Below are positions 47,521 through 57,036 of a stretch of 64,000 nt of DNA, in pieces. Source of the DNA: CAMAUF01 sp046152925. Its GTDB lineage: Bacteria > Chloroflexota > Dehalococcoidia > Tepidiformales > Tepidiformaceae. The stretch spans positions 1 to 64,000 of the forward strand of contig JBJXFX010000002.1 of NCBI GenBank assembly GCA_046152925.1, given 5' to 3'. Below the pieces are notes generated by a model, which was not told where the DNA came from, searched no databases, and was given only the letters and a program-made list of their open reading frames with translations. Positions within the stretch are counted from its first letter, which is position 1, and every line of letters begins with the position of its first letter. The translations under genes were made by a program, and so were the position numbers.

Positions 47521-47635
47521 CACAAGCAGCATAGCGTGCCGACCGCGGATAAAGGGCCCCCGCGGAAAGACCGTCCGGTCGCAGTTCTCGGCGCGGTTAG
47601 CCCCCGGTTAACGGGTGGGATGGGCGCGGCCTACG

Positions 47636-49009
47636 CTACGCCACCGTCCAAGTCGTGCCCTCTGGGCCGTCCTTGAGCTCGACGCCGAGCTCCTTCAGGC
47701 CGTCGCGGATCCGGTCGCTGAGCGCCCACTGCTTCGCCACCCGCAGCTCCCGCCGGACCTCGATCAGCAGCCCGATGAACGGGTCGGCCGCCTGGCCGTC
47801 GCGGCGCGCCGCTTCGAGGGCGAATCCCAGCACGCCGGCCAGATCCCGAAGGAGCGCCTGGAGGGCCCCGAAGGGCAGCCCGCCGTCCCGCGCCCGGTTC
47901 ACCTCGCGCGCCACTTCGAACAAGACGGCCACGGCCTGCGGCGTATTCAGGTCGTTATCCATCGCCGCCTCGAAGCGCGTACGCACCGTGGGGTCGAGGT
48001 CGTCGCCTTCGAGCGGCGCCCCCGGCTTGGGTGGTGCGAACGCGGCCTCGCGCAGGCGCTGGGCGCCCGTCCGCGCGGCGTCGAGCGCTTCTTCGCTGAA
48101 GGTTAGCGGGCTGCGGTAGTGGCTCTGGAGGATGAACATCCGGATTGCGTCGCCGCCCCAGCGCGCCACCGCGTCGTCGAGCGCGATGATGTTGCCGAGC
48201 GACTTGGACATCTTTTCGTCGCCCATTTTGAGCAGCGCGTTGTGCATCCAGATCGAGGCGAACGGCGCGACGCCGGTGAAGCCCTCGGTCTGGGCGATTT
48301 CGTTTTCATGGTGCGGGAAGATCAGGTCCGCGCCGCCGCCGTGGATGTCGATCTGCGCTCCGAGATGGCCGAAGCTCATGGCCGAGCACTCGATGTGCCA
48401 GCCGGGCCGGCCCGGGCCCCAGGGTGACTCCCAGGCGGGCTCGCCGGGCTTTGCGCCCTTCCAAAGGGCGAAGTCCAGCGGGTCCTCCTTACGCTCCGTC
48501 GGGTCGACCCGCGCGCCGCTGAGCAGGTCGTCGACGTTCCGGTGGCTCAGCTTTCCGTAGTCCGCCTTGCGTCGCACGCGGTAGTACACGTCGCCCTCGC
48601 TGGCATAGGCGTAGCCACGGTCGATCAGGCCCTGAGTGATCTCCACGATCCGCGGGATCTCCTCGGTCGCCCGTGGGTAGGTGGTCGCCGGCAAGACGTT
48701 CAACAGCTTGAGGCTCGCCATGTACTGGTTGGAGTACTGGTCGGCGAGCGCTTTGACGGTCGTCCCGGTGGCGTTCGCACGGTCGATCAGCTTGTCGTCG
48801 ATGTCGGTGAAGTTCTGGACGTGCTTCACGGTGTAGCCGCGATAGGCGAGGTAGCGCCGCAGCGCGTCGAACACGATCGCGGGCACGGCGTGGCCAATGT
48901 GCGACCCCGAATACGGCGTGATCCCGCAGACATAGAGCTTCACTTCATAGGGCGCGGGCGGGAGTGGGACGCTCGCCTGAGAGAGCGTGTCGGAAAGGCG
49001 CACGGACAT
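47636..49009 (-). CDS. cysS: Cysteinyl-tRNA synthetase
   Basis: A 457-residue class I synthetase charging tRNA-Cys. KLYVCGITPYSGSHIGHAVP (about residues 25-44) carries the zinc cysteine and the HIGH motif; FTDIDDKLIDRAN (about 67) and KMSKSLGN (about 260-267) the KMSKS loop; SAMSFGHLGAQIDIHGGGADLIFPHHENE (about 200-228) the zinc and cysteine pocket. The length is near the low end for the family. The ATG has only a weak ribosome binding site. Confidence 0.95.
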   Translation of the reverse strand: MSVRLSDTLSQASVPLPPAPYEVKLYVCGITPYSGSHIGHAVPAIVFDALRRYLAYRGYTVKHVQNFTDIDDKLIDRANATGTTVKALADQYSNQYMASLKLLNVLPATTYPRATEEIPRIVEITQGLIDRGYAYASEGDVYYRVRRKADYGKLSHRNVDDLLSGARVDPTERKEDPLDFALWKGAKPGEPAWESPWGPGRPGWHIECSAMSFGHLGAQIDIHGGGADLIFPHHENEIAQTEGFTGVAPFASIWMHNALLKMGDEKMSKSLGNIIALDDAVARWGGDAIRMFILQSHYRSPLTFSEEALDAARTGAQRLREAAFAPPKPGAPLEGDDLDPTVRTRFEAAMDNDLNTPQAVAVLFEVAREVNRARDGGLPFGALQALLRDLAGVLGFALEAARRDGQAADPFIGLLIEVRRELRVAKQWALSDRIRDGLKELGVELKDGPEGTTWTVA

Positions 49010-49158
49010 AGCACGGAACCCCTGAACAAGAACATGTGGGCGTGGGAGGATGCGGAAACGGGCGCCGCTAACGGCGCTCCATACACAGGCAACGGCCCAG
49101 AGATCGCGGGGCGTCCATCGTCAGAGAATAGCACACTCGCGTGGCGCGCTTGGGGCGA

Positions 49159-51957
49159 TTAGGCGGCCAACGCCGGCGCGGCCACGGTGGACGAGTGCAG
49201 CCGGCCAGGACGCCCGACATGGTGGCCCTGCGCGTAGTCGACCCCGAAGCGCTGCAGCAAGATGACGGACTCAGCATCCGACACGAACTCGGCGATCGTC
49301 TGCTTGCCCAGCGCGCGGGCCATCTGCGCGATCGCCCGGACGAGCTGCTGATCGGTGGTGTCGGTCGAAAGGTTGCGGATGAAGCTCCCGTCGATCTTCA
49401 AATAGTCCACCGGCAGCTGCTTGAGCAGGGAGAGCGAGGAGAACCCTGTCCCGAAGTCATCCAGCGCGAAGAGGCAGCCCAGCGCCTTCAGCTTTCCGAT
49501 GAAGGCGCGCGCCTCTTCGATGTCCGCGATCGCCGCCGTCTCCGTGATCTCCAGGATGAGCTGGCGCGGGTCGATCCTGGCTGATGCGAGCAAGTCCTCG
49601 ATCAGCGAAACGAGCGCTGGGTCCGCAAACGCCCGCCCCGAGAGGTTAACCTCCAGCCGGAGCTGGCGGCCAGCGGCGTTCTCCTCCGCAATCAGCTCGA
49701 TCGCCCGGCGGACGACCCAGCGGTCGATCGCCTGGATCAGGCCCGATCGCTCGGCCGTGGGCAAGAACGCTCCAGGCGGGATCAACTCGCCATCCTCGCC
49801 TTGCATGCGGATCAGCGCTTCCCATTGCTGGATGACGCCATCACGGTCGGAGATCGGCTGAAACTCCAAAACGAACCCGTCGCTTTCGAGAGCATCGCGG
49901 ATCTTCTGCTCCCACGGCCGTTGCAGGCTCATGCTGCCATCGTCGGCGCCGGGCGAGTACATCTGCCAACGGTCCCGGTGGTCCTTCGCCCGGTACATCG
50001 CCTTGTCGGCGCGCACCTGGAGCTCCGCCGATGTCTGGGCGTGCTCGGGATAGAGCGCGATCCCGATGCTCGCCGTCACGCTGATGGCCTGCGCCTGGAT
50101 TTCGACACGACGCCCCCGGAACGCGGCCAGCAAGCGCTCCGCCAACCCCTGCACTGCGGCCCCGTCCGCGTCTGGGACGAGCACCGCGAACTCATCGCCG
50201 CCGAGGCGGGCCACGAGCGCCTCCGGGCCTACAGCGCTACGCAAGAGGCTCGCGACCGAGACAAGCAGGTCGTCGCCCGAACGATGGCCGAGGTTGTCGT
50301 TCACCCCTTTGAAGTGGTCGAGGTCAATGATCAGGAGGGCCCCGCTCGCGCCAGATTGGCGCATCCGCGCCATCTCGCGCTCTAGCTCGCGTTCCAATCG
50401 CCGCCGGTTCATGAGGCCCGTGAGCGCGTCCGACTCCGCGTAATAGCGAAGCTGCTCTTCGTGGCGCCGCCGGTCGCTCACATCCCGCATGACAGCGCCG
50501 TAGAACTGGCCCTCATCCGTCTGCCAGTGCGAGAGCGAGACTTCCAGCGGGACCAAGTGCCCGTTCGACCGCGTCCCCATCACCTCAACGGGCGTACTCT
50601 GGCCCACCGAGGCGGAAACCAGTGCGGCCCACGAGGTGATCCGTTCGACGGTCCCCGCGCGGGGGAACGCGGGGAGTTTCGAGAAGAAGTCGCGACCGAC
50701 GATCTCTTGCTCTCCCAGTCCGAACATGCGGACGGCGCCGGGGTTCCAGGAGACCACCCGGCCGGCGGCGTCGGTCACCAGCATCGCGTCGGGAGCCGAC
50801 TCGTTCAGCAGCCGGAACTTCGCTTCCGCGTTCACCACGTCGCGCGTCCGTTCGAGCACGCGGCGCTCTAGCTCGTCGCGCGCCCGCCCCAGGAGCCCAT
50901 TCAACCTGCTGTTGTCGATGATCACGAGCGCCGGCTCGACCGTCACCGCAACGCTGATGAAGAGGACGAGTACCACGAGCGTCGGGTCGGACGCGAGCTC
51001 GCCCCTGAGCGCGACGAACAGCGCGAAGCCGACCGCAAACGGGATCATGACCAACGGCAGCGCCATCCGTGCGACGGGAGGCAGCGCCGTCGAGCTCGGC
51101 GTCGATGCCGACTTCGGCCGCAAGATGGCGTGGTATACCCCAGCGAGCGCGACCAGAAGCAGCCCGCCCATCCAGCCGTAGTCGACCAAATGGCCCTGAT
51201 AGAACGAGTCGTGGAGCGCCAGAAAGGTGTAGACCACGTCGGACGCCATGATAAGTCCCAGGCCGCTGGCCAAGATCAGCTGACCCGTCCAGGCCGGCGA
51301 CCGGCGGTTGCCCCAGACCGTGAGGAGCGCGGTCCCGAAGACAACGAGATCGGCCGCAGGGTAGGCGCAGCCGACGATCCGCTCGATGACGCTCGCCTCG
51401 CCATCGCGGAAGACGGGCATCATCACGAAGTGCCAGACGACGGCCATGATCGCAAGGAGCAACGCCATTGGCTCGAAGGTGCGCCGTGTCCGGCGCTGCC
51501 AAACATCTCCGCCATTCAGCTTGGTCAGCCCGATGACCAACGGGGGCACCATGGCGAGGTAGCCGATGTCGGGGATCCCCGGGTAGGGCGGCGGGTCCTG
51601 CCCAGCGAGGCCGTAAGCCGTCCAAGCGAAGTCGCCGAGTGTCCAGCAGCCGAAGCCAAGCGCGATGAAGGCCCAGCCGTGCCGGTCCTTTCCTTGGAGC
51701 CGTGTGGCGGCGGCCGCCGCCGCTGCCGTCGCCGTCGCGGCGGCACCGTTGGAAAAGAGGTTCAACCAGAGACTGATCTGCGCCTCCGTGCCGGGGCGAG
51801 TCTCGACCAAAATGACGTAGGCCAAGAACACCGCGACAGCAGCAAGGACCGCGATCGCCAAAGGCCGGCGCCGCGTCCCCAGCGGGCCAGCCGCCGGCAG
51901 GCTCGCCTGTGACGGAGAGAGCGTCGTTCCCAGGCTGGTCGTCCTCCGGAGTATCAC
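49159..51957 (-). CDS. Membrane-bound PAS-GGDEF-EAL protein
   Basis: A 932-residue cyclic-di-GMP enzyme. Residues about 30-330 hold about ten hydrophobic helices (MASE-like). A PAS domain is at about 370-490 (RLLNESAPDAMLVTDAAGRVVSWNPGAVRMFG), GGDEF at about 500-660 (RLGGDEFAVLVP, intact) and EAL at about 670-920: EALIRM, LILEITE, LDDFGTGFSSL and LKIDGSFI are all present. Both cyclase and phosphodiesterase sites look intact. GTG 51957 is the longest start; no good ribosome binding site is seen and TAGCAT-like -10s lie close. Confidence 0.88.
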   Translation of the reverse strand: MILRRTTSLGTTLSPSQASLPAAGPLGTRRRPLAIAVLAAVAVFLAYVILVETRPGTEAQISLWLNLFSNGAAATATAAAAAAATRLQGKDRHGWAFIALGFGCWTLGDFAWTAYGLAGQDPPPYPGIPDIGYLAMVPPLVIGLTKLNGGDVWQRRTRRTFEPMALLLAIMAVVWHFVMMPVFRDGEASVIERIVGCAYPAADLVVFGTALLTVWGNRRSPAWTGQLILASGLGLIMASDVVYTFLALHDSFYQGHLVDYGWMGGLLLVALAGVYHAILRPKSASTPSSTALPPVARMALPLVMIPFAVGFALFVALRGELASDPTLVVLVLFISVAVTVEPALVIIDNSRLNGLLGRARDELERRVLERTRDVVNAEAKFRLLNESAPDAMLVTDAAGRVVSWNPGAVRMFGLGEQEIVGRDFFSKLPAFPRAGTVERITSWAALVSASVGQSTPVEVMGTRSNGHLVPLEVSLSHWQTDEGQFYGAVMRDVSDRRRHEEQLRYYAESDALTGLMNRRRLERELEREMARMRQSGASGALLIIDLDHFKGVNDNLGHRSGDDLLVSVASLLRSAVGPEALVARLGGDEFAVLVPDADGAAVQGLAERLLAAFRGRRVEIQAQAISVTASIGIALYPEHAQTSAELQVRADKAMYRAKDHRDRWQMYSPGADDGSMSLQRPWEQKIRDALESDGFVLEFQPISDRDGVIQQWEALIRMQGEDGELIPPGAFLPTAERSGLIQAIDRWVVRRAIELIAEENAAGRQLRLEVNLSGRAFADPALVSLIEDLLASARIDPRQLILEITETAAIADIEEARAFIGKLKALGCLFALDDFGTGFSSLSLLKQLPVDYLKIDGSFIRNLSTDTTDQQLVRAIAQMARALGKQTIAEFVSDAESVILLQRFGVDYAQGHHVGRPGRLHSSTVAAPALAA

Positions 51958-52145
51958 GTCATTGGTCCGATAGCATGTGTGCGCGCCTTCACCGTTTGCA
52001 CTATGAAGTTCGCGCGAAACAGGCCTCCCGAACCGGGGACGGGAGGTGACGAACCGGTGGATAGGTGACCAGAGGGCCGCTCATCCATCGGTTGTCCGCC
52101 GTGCCAGCGCCCTCCACAATCCGCGCACCAGCAGGAGGCGCGAAC

Positions 52146-53702
52146 ATGACCTGGCAACCCGAAGTCGACGAGCTCCACCACCGCCAGGGCCTCGCCGCCC
52201 AGATGGGCGGCCACGACCGCATCGCGCGCCAGCATGCCGCCGGCAAGCTCACCATCCGCGAGCGGTTCGACGCCTTCTGCGACCCGGGCAGCTTTCAAGA
52301 GGTCGGCAGCACCTCCGGCGTCGGCCGCTACGACGACAACGGCACACTCGTCGAGTTCATGGCCGCGAACTTCCTCTGCGGCGTCGCCGATGTCGATGGG
52401 CGGCCCGTCATGGTCAGTGGCGACGACTTCACCATCCGTGGCGGCTCTTCGGAAGCCACGATCCCCGGCAAGCGCCAGTTCGCCGAGCGGATCGCCCTCG
52501 AGCTCCGCTTGCCGCACGTCCGCCTCGTCGACGGCATGGGCGGGGGCGGATCCGTGAAGTCCATAGAGTTGAAAGGGCGCACGCTCATCCCCGGCGTCCA
52601 AGACTGGGAGACGGTCGTGGGCCATCTCGGTGTCGCCCCGTCGGTCGCCCTCGCGCTCGGCTCCGTCGCGGGGATCGGAGCGGCGCGCGTGGCCACCGCG
52701 CATTACTCCGTGATCGTCGCCGAAACGGCCCAGATGATGATCGCGGGCCCCGCCCTCGTCGAGCAGGCGACGCTCGGCGACGTCAGCAAAGAAGAGCTGG
52801 GCCACGCCCGGATCCACACCGCCAACGGCAGCATCGACGACATGGTGACCACCGAGGCCGAGGCCTTCGACCGTGCGCGGCGCTTCCTTTCGTATCTCCC
52901 CCAGAACGTCGACGAACTCCCCGCGCGCGGCCCCATCACCGATGACCCCGCCCGCCGCGAGGAGCGCCTGCTCTCGATCGTGCCGCGGGACCCGAAGCGC
53001 GCCTACAAGATGCGCGACGTGATCAACGCCGTTGTCGATAGCGGCTCGTTCTTCGAGATGGGGCGCAACTGGGGCCGCTCGGTGATTACGGGGTTCGCGA
53101 GGCTCGATGGCTGGCCCGTCGCGCTCATGGCCGAAGACCCGTACATCTATGGGGGCGCCTGGACCGCCGACGCCTCGAAGAAGGTCGCCCGCTTCTTGGA
53201 CCTGGCCTCGACCTTCCACCTGCCGTTCATCCACCTCGAAGATTGCCCAGGCTTCCTCATCGGCAAGCAGTCCGAAGAGTCCGGCACCATCCGTGCCGGC
53301 GCGTTGGCCCTGGCCGCGCTCGGCCAATCGACGTCGCCGTTCTGTTGCATCGTCATCCGCAAAGCGTTCGGCGTCGCCGGGGCGGCCAACCGGAAGCCCG
53401 GCAGCACCCACTTCCGGTATAGCTGGCCATCGGGCGACTGGGGTTCCCTGCCGATCGAAGGCGGGCTCGAAGTCGCCTATAAGGCCGAGCTCAACGAACT
53501 CCCCGAAGACGCAAGGCCGGACGCCATCGCCAAGATCCGCGACCGCCTCAACCGCTACCGCAGCCCCTTCCGCAGCGCCGAAGTGTTCGAAATCGAGGAA
53601 GTCATCGACCCGCGGGAGACGCGCTCCATCCTCTGCCGTTGGGCGAACCTCGTCGCCCCAGCGCGGCGCCCAGGGCGCATGGCCTGGACGTTCCGGCCTT
53701 AA
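52146..53702 (+). CDS. Acyl-CoA carboxylase carboxyltransferase subunit
   Basis: A 518-residue subunit of the acetyl/propionyl-CoA carboxylase beta type that moves CO2 from biotin to acyl-CoA. It has two crotonase-like halves: KLTIRERFDAFCDPGSFQEVG (about residues 34-54), GSVAGIGAARVATAHYSVIVAET (about 175-197) with one oxyanion site, and CIVIRKAFGVAGAANRKPGSTHF (about 400-422) with the second. CAGGAGG precedes the ATG. No biotin carboxylase or biotin carrier gene is adjacent, so the partner lies elsewhere. Confidence 0.9.
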   Translation: MTWQPEVDELHHRQGLAAQMGGHDRIARQHAAGKLTIRERFDAFCDPGSFQEVGSTSGVGRYDDNGTLVEFMAANFLCGVADVDGRPVMVSGDDFTIRGGSSEATIPGKRQFAERIALELRLPHVRLVDGMGGGGSVKSIELKGRTLIPGVQDWETVVGHLGVAPSVALALGSVAGIGAARVATAHYSVIVAETAQMMIAGPALVEQATLGDVSKEELGHARIHTANGSIDDMVTTEAEAFDRARRFLSYLPQNVDELPARGPITDDPARREERLLSIVPRDPKRAYKMRDVINAVVDSGSFFEMGRNWGRSVITGFARLDGWPVALMAEDPYIYGGAWTADASKKVARFLDLASTFHLPFIHLEDCPGFLIGKQSEESGTIRAGALALAALGQSTSPFCCIVIRKAFGVAGAANRKPGSTHFRYSWPSGDWGSLPIEGGLEVAYKAELNELPEDARPDAIAKIRDRLNRYRSPFRSAEVFEIEEVIDPRETRSILCRWANLVAPARRPGRMAWTFRP

Positions 53703-53726
53703 GTTGGGCAAACGGACCGGTACTGC

Positions 53727-53756
53727 TTGTAACGGGGGCCACCGGCTAGCTACAAT
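53727..53756 (+). promoter_or_regulatory. Promoter of the cyclic-nucleotide-binding protein gene
   Basis: TTGTAA (53727-53732) and TACAAT (53751-53756) are 18 bp apart and lie 33 bp before the ATG at 53789. Confidence 0.5.
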
Positions 53757-53788
53757 CCGGCGCGTCCCACTTATGGCGGAGGTTTCCC

Positions 53789-54208
53789 ATGAGCTCGTTG
53801 GAAGAGTCGCTGGCCCGTGTGCCGATGTTCCAGGACTTGAACAAGAAGTCCCTCGACCGCATTGCCAAGTTCGCCCGGCAGCGCTCTTTCCGCGCGGGCG
53901 ACACGATTTTCAAAGAAGGCGAAGAGGGCGTCGGCTTCTTCCTCGTGACCAGCGGGAAGGTCGATATCTCCCGCGCCGGTTCCCACCTCGCCACGATGGA
54001 CGACGGTGGCTTCTTCGGCGAGATGGCCCTGCTCGATAACCACCGCCGCAGCGCCACCGTCAAGGCCGTCTCCGACACCGAATGCCTCGCGATCATGCGC
54101 TCCGACTTTCTCGCAGAGCTCCGGAATAACGCCGACCTCGCCATCGAGATGCTCGGCGTCATGTCGCGCCGCGTCCGCGACCTCGACGAGAAGCTCAGCC
54201 ACAGTTAG
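53789..54208 (+). CDS. Cyclic-nucleotide-binding domain protein
   Basis: A 139-residue protein made of one CNB domain: FQDLNKKSLDRIAKFARQRSF, TIFKEGEEGVGFFLVTSGKVDISRAG (about residues 41-66), DDGGFFGEMALLDNHRRSATVKAVSD (about 71-96) with the phosphate-binding FGEMALLDNHRRSATV cassette largely intact. No DNA-binding or effector domain follows, so it may be a small adaptor or signal sensor. GGCGGAGG precedes the ATG. A terminator follows. Confidence 0.85.
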   Translation: MSSLEESLARVPMFQDLNKKSLDRIAKFARQRSFRAGDTIFKEGEEGVGFFLVTSGKVDISRAGSHLATMDDGGFFGEMALLDNHRRSATVKAVSDTECLAIMRSDFLAELRNNADLAIEMLGVMSRRVRDLDEKLSHS

Positions 54209-54244
54209 CGCTCGGATTCCCGCTCCAGCCGAATCGAAACCAAG

Positions 54245-54272
54245 ACGGGCGCCATCGTGAGATGGCGCCCGT
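54245..54272 (+). terminator. Hairpin terminator
   Basis: A perfect 12-bp stem, ACGGGCGCCATC with GATGGCGCCCGT, and a GTGA loop. The U-tract is weak (CGCGTTCC). It lies between convergent genes. Confidence 0.7.
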
Positions 54273-54299
54273 CGCGTTCCGTGCGCGGCGTGGCGGCTG

Positions 54300-54509
54300 T
54301 TAGTCGTTGTCCTTCTTGCGGCCAAAGAGGCCGCCAAGCTTCTCTTTCACGTCGTCCATGATGCCACCGTCATCATCGCCGCCGAGCAACCCGCGGATCT
54401 CGTCCGGGTTCTCCTTCAAGAACCCGAAGACCGTGTCGACCGCGGCCGACGCCGCAGCCGCCGGAATGCCGGCCTTTTCGACGACCAGTTCGATCAACTT
54501 CTCTTTCAC
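54300..54509 (-). CDS. Small acidic helical protein
   Basis: A 69-residue protein with GTG start and AGAGGTGA ribosome binding site. MKEKLIELVVEKAGIPAAAASAAVDTVFGFL is a helix pair with spacing seen in small DUF2267/DUF937-like modules; a Gly-Asp loop and basic GRKKDND end follow. Function unknown. Confidence 0.6.
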   Translation of the reverse strand: MKEKLIELVVEKAGIPAAAASAAVDTVFGFLKENPDEIRGLLGGDDDGGIMDDVKEKLGGLFGRKKDND

Positions 54510-54616
54510 AGCTAGTCACCTCTGCCGGCCAATCTGCGCCCGCTGAAGGCGGCCGGCCTCTCCATCCTACGACTCTTGGGTGACCAGCAAATTACGGATG
54601 ACTCGCATCACGCCTT

Positions 54617-55018
54617 TTACGGTCGAAGCTCCTTCCGCCAAACGAGGCGGAGGCCCGACCAGGTCGCGTCGATCGCGCAGACCTTGTTGTCGACGAGCCC
54701 CGAGGGAAGGCAGACCTCGCGGATCACGTCCTCCGTGATATCGGTCGGGAGCTTGCTCGCCCGTTTTGGCCAGGCGACCCAGAGGCCGCCGGCCGGCTGG
54801 AGCGCCCTGCCAAATTCGAGGAAGCCCGCCTCAAGCTCCACGCGCTCGGTCACGAACCAGACGATCACGTCGATTCCGCCCTCGGCGACCGGCGCCGCCA
54901 CGCCACCGGCGGCGGCGACCTCCGCAGCGACGGCGCTCGGCCCCCCGAGCATGGCGACACGTGAGCCTTCCTTCACGCCGAGCTTCTTCGGCAACGGTGC
55001 CCCTGAATATCCGGCCAA
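54617..55018 (-). CDS. DUF3052 family protein
   Basis: A 133-residue protein matching DUF3052: GYSGAPLPKKLGVKEGSRVAMLGGP (about residues 3-27), GGIDVIVWFVTERVELEAGF (about 47-66) and LWVAWPKRASKLPTDITEDVIRE (about 78-100), then a segment with ATWSGLRLVWRK. TTG 55018 with AGGTG upstream was chosen. The family has no known role. Possible phosphate-binding loop remains unverified. Confidence 0.75.
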   Translation of the reverse strand: MAGYSGAPLPKKLGVKEGSRVAMLGGPSAVAAEVAAAGGVAAPVAEGGIDVIVWFVTERVELEAGFLEFGRALQPAGGLWVAWPKRASKLPTDITEDVIREVCLPSGLVDNKVCAIDATWSGLRLVWRKELRP

Positions 55019-55074
55019 AATGCACCTCGCGGCAATTGCCAGTTCCTAGGTTGTTTGATTGATGCTACCAATCG

Positions 55075-55103
55075 TTGCAATCCAGTGAAACGTACTGTTC
55101 AAT
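55075..55103 (+). promoter_or_regulatory. Binding-protein promoter 1
   Basis: TTGCAA (55075-55080), 17 bp, TTCAAT (55098-55103). The same arrangement with GTA(C/G)TGTT before the -10 recurs at 58920 and 62806, each in front of a solute-binding protein gene. Confidence 0.65.
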
Positions 55104-55156
55104 GACACCGCCTTTACTGGCGATAACGCCAGGCGGCAACTTGCAGGGGGACCACA

Positions 55157-56956
55157 GTGGAACACAAGGACAACTACTGGCTGAGGAGCCGCACGGGACG
55201 GCGGCGCTTCCTCTACGGCGGCGGCGTCGCTGCCGTGGGCTCGGCCGCGATCCTCGCCGGCTGCGGCGATGACGACGACGAAGACAGCGGCAGTTCGCCA
55301 ACTAGCGCCGCGACGACCGCCGCAAGCGGTGGCAACACCGCAACCGCCTCGGCAACCGCTGCTGCCACCACCGCGGCGGCGGCAGCCGGCGTCAAGGGCG
55401 GCACGCTGCGCCTTAGCAAGAGCGAGAAAGACGACGGCCTGGATCCGGCCGGCCGCGTCGTCAACCAGGACTGGATTCAGAGCAAGACCTACAGCTGGAC
55501 ACACGTCTACCGCACGTCCGACGGCAAGGTGCTGCTTGATGCGGCCGAGAAGATCGAGACGCCCGACGCCCTGACGATGATCGTCACGCTCAACAAGGGC
55601 ATCAACTTCCACGACAACGTGGCCAACGGCCGCGAAATGACGGCCGACGACCTCAAGTTCTCGATCGACCGCATCCCGGCTATTCGCAAGGAAAAAGGCG
55701 GCAACTCGCCCGAGATCGTCTTCGACTGGATCCAGAGTGTCGAAGTCGTGGACAAGTACACCGCCCGGATCAAGCAGCGCATCCCCTTCGCCTCGCGCTT
55801 CATCGCCCTCGGCTCGCGCAACCCGTTCGCGATCGTCGGCAAGGAAGTCGTCGAGAAGGAAGGCGGCGTCATCGACAACGTGACCGCCGGCTCCGGCCCC
55901 TACCTCCTTACCAAGCGCGACGCCACCGGAATCACGCTCGAGCGCAACCCGAAGTACTTCAAGCGGTCGGCTCCGAACGACGGCTTCCCCGCCGAGGTCT
56001 TCATCGACAAGATCGAAGAGCGGATCATCGTGGACGCAGCCGCTACCAAGGCTGCCTTCCTTGATGGCCAGACGGACTTCCTCAACCAGGGTTCCGTGCC
56101 CGTCGACCGGTTGAGCTTCCCGGAGTACCAGAAGGACAGCAAGTTCGTCGCCGAGAAAATCAAGTCGTTCGGCCAGCTCCTCCTCTTCCAGGACATGCTC
56201 GCGCTGACCGACCCGCGCGTCCGCCAGGCCATCGCCATGGCGATCAACTACGACGAGTTCATCGCCACGCTGTTCGCTGGCGAAGGCCGCTACCAGGGCC
56301 ACGTCAGCGGCGGCTTCGGGCCGCTCGCGCTTGACCCGAAAGAAGCCAAAGAGCTGCACCCGTTCAACCCGGCGGAAGCGAAGAAGCTCTGGGAAGCGGC
56401 TGGCAAGCCGTTCAACAACACCATCCGGATGATCACGCCGACCGTGCTCAAGCTCCTCGCCGACTCCACCGACTTCATCAAGGGCCAGCTGCAGAAGAAC
56501 CTCGGCGTCACCGTGGACGTCAACGCCTCGGACATCGGCACCTTCGTCCAAGGGGCCACCAAGGTGGGCCGCAAGGACTGGGAGATCTTCGTGAGCTTCT
56601 TCCCGCAGGTCCAATTCCTGCCGGAGTACAACGCGCTCGCCGGCGTCATGCCGACGGCCTTCGGCTCGAACACCTCGAACTGGAAGCTGGACCACCCGCA
56701 TCCGGAGACCAAGGCCGCGGCCGAGCAAGCTGTGAAGCTCTACGACGCCCAGGCCGCCGCTCTCGACCCGAAGGAACGCGAGCAGAAGATGCACGAGCTC
56801 GAGCGCTTCATCATGAAGGGCTACTGGGGCGGCATCTCCCTCCCGGTCGCTGAGAACGACTTCGTCATCTACAACAAGCGCGTCCAGAACGTGCCGTTCA
56901 AGGATGCGAACCTCGGCCTCGTCGCCCGCTACCAGTCGCTCTGGCTCAAGGCCTAA
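55157..56956 (+). CDS. ABC transporter solute-binding lipoprotein (peptide/nickel/oligopeptide type), module 1
   Basis: A 599-residue exported binding protein of the SBP family 5 (DppA/OppA-like). RTGRRRFLYGGG is a Tat-type signal with the lipobox LAGCG (lipid-modified Cys about residue 35), followed by a DDDDEDSG acidic run and an Ala/Thr linker. The ligand lobe starts KGGTLRLSKSEKDDGLDP (about 85). LTMIVTLNKGINFHDNVANGREMTADDLKFSIDRI (about 142-176) and the hinge regions fit the family. GTG 55157 with AGGGGGA upstream. The ligand may be peptide, nickel, glutathione or a sugar; not resolvable. Confidence 0.88.
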   Translation: MEHKDNYWLRSRTGRRRFLYGGGVAAVGSAAILAGCGDDDDEDSGSSPTSAATTAASGGNTATASATAAATTAAAAAGVKGGTLRLSKSEKDDGLDPAGRVVNQDWIQSKTYSWTHVYRTSDGKVLLDAAEKIETPDALTMIVTLNKGINFHDNVANGREMTADDLKFSIDRIPAIRKEKGGNSPEIVFDWIQSVEVVDKYTARIKQRIPFASRFIALGSRNPFAIVGKEVVEKEGGVIDNVTAGSGPYLLTKRDATGITLERNPKYFKRSAPNDGFPAEVFIDKIEERIIVDAAATKAAFLDGQTDFLNQGSVPVDRLSFPEYQKDSKFVAEKIKSFGQLLLFQDMLALTDPRVRQAIAMAINYDEFIATLFAGEGRYQGHVSGGFGPLALDPKEAKELHPFNPAEAKKLWEAAGKPFNNTIRMITPTVLKLLADSTDFIKGQLQKNLGVTVDVNASDIGTFVQGATKVGRKDWEIFVSFFPQVQFLPEYNALAGVMPTAFGSNTSNWKLDHPHPETKAAAEQAVKLYDAQAAALDPKEREQKMHELERFIMKGYWGGISLPVAENDFVIYNKRVQNVPFKDANLGLVARYQSLWLKA

Positions 56957-56980
56957 CCGGGCCTCCGGCATACCACCCCT

Positions 56981-57010
56981 CGGGCGCCAGGGCTTAACCC
57001 CTGGCGCCCG
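56981..57010 (+). terminator. Intercistronic hairpin between binding protein and permease
   Basis: A perfect 12-bp stem, CGGGCGCCAGGG with CCCTGGCGCCCG, without a U-tract. In binding-protein operons such hairpins lower permease expression relative to the binding protein. Confidence 0.6.
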
Positions 57011-57036
57011 AATCACTTCCGGCGGAGGTCTTTCGC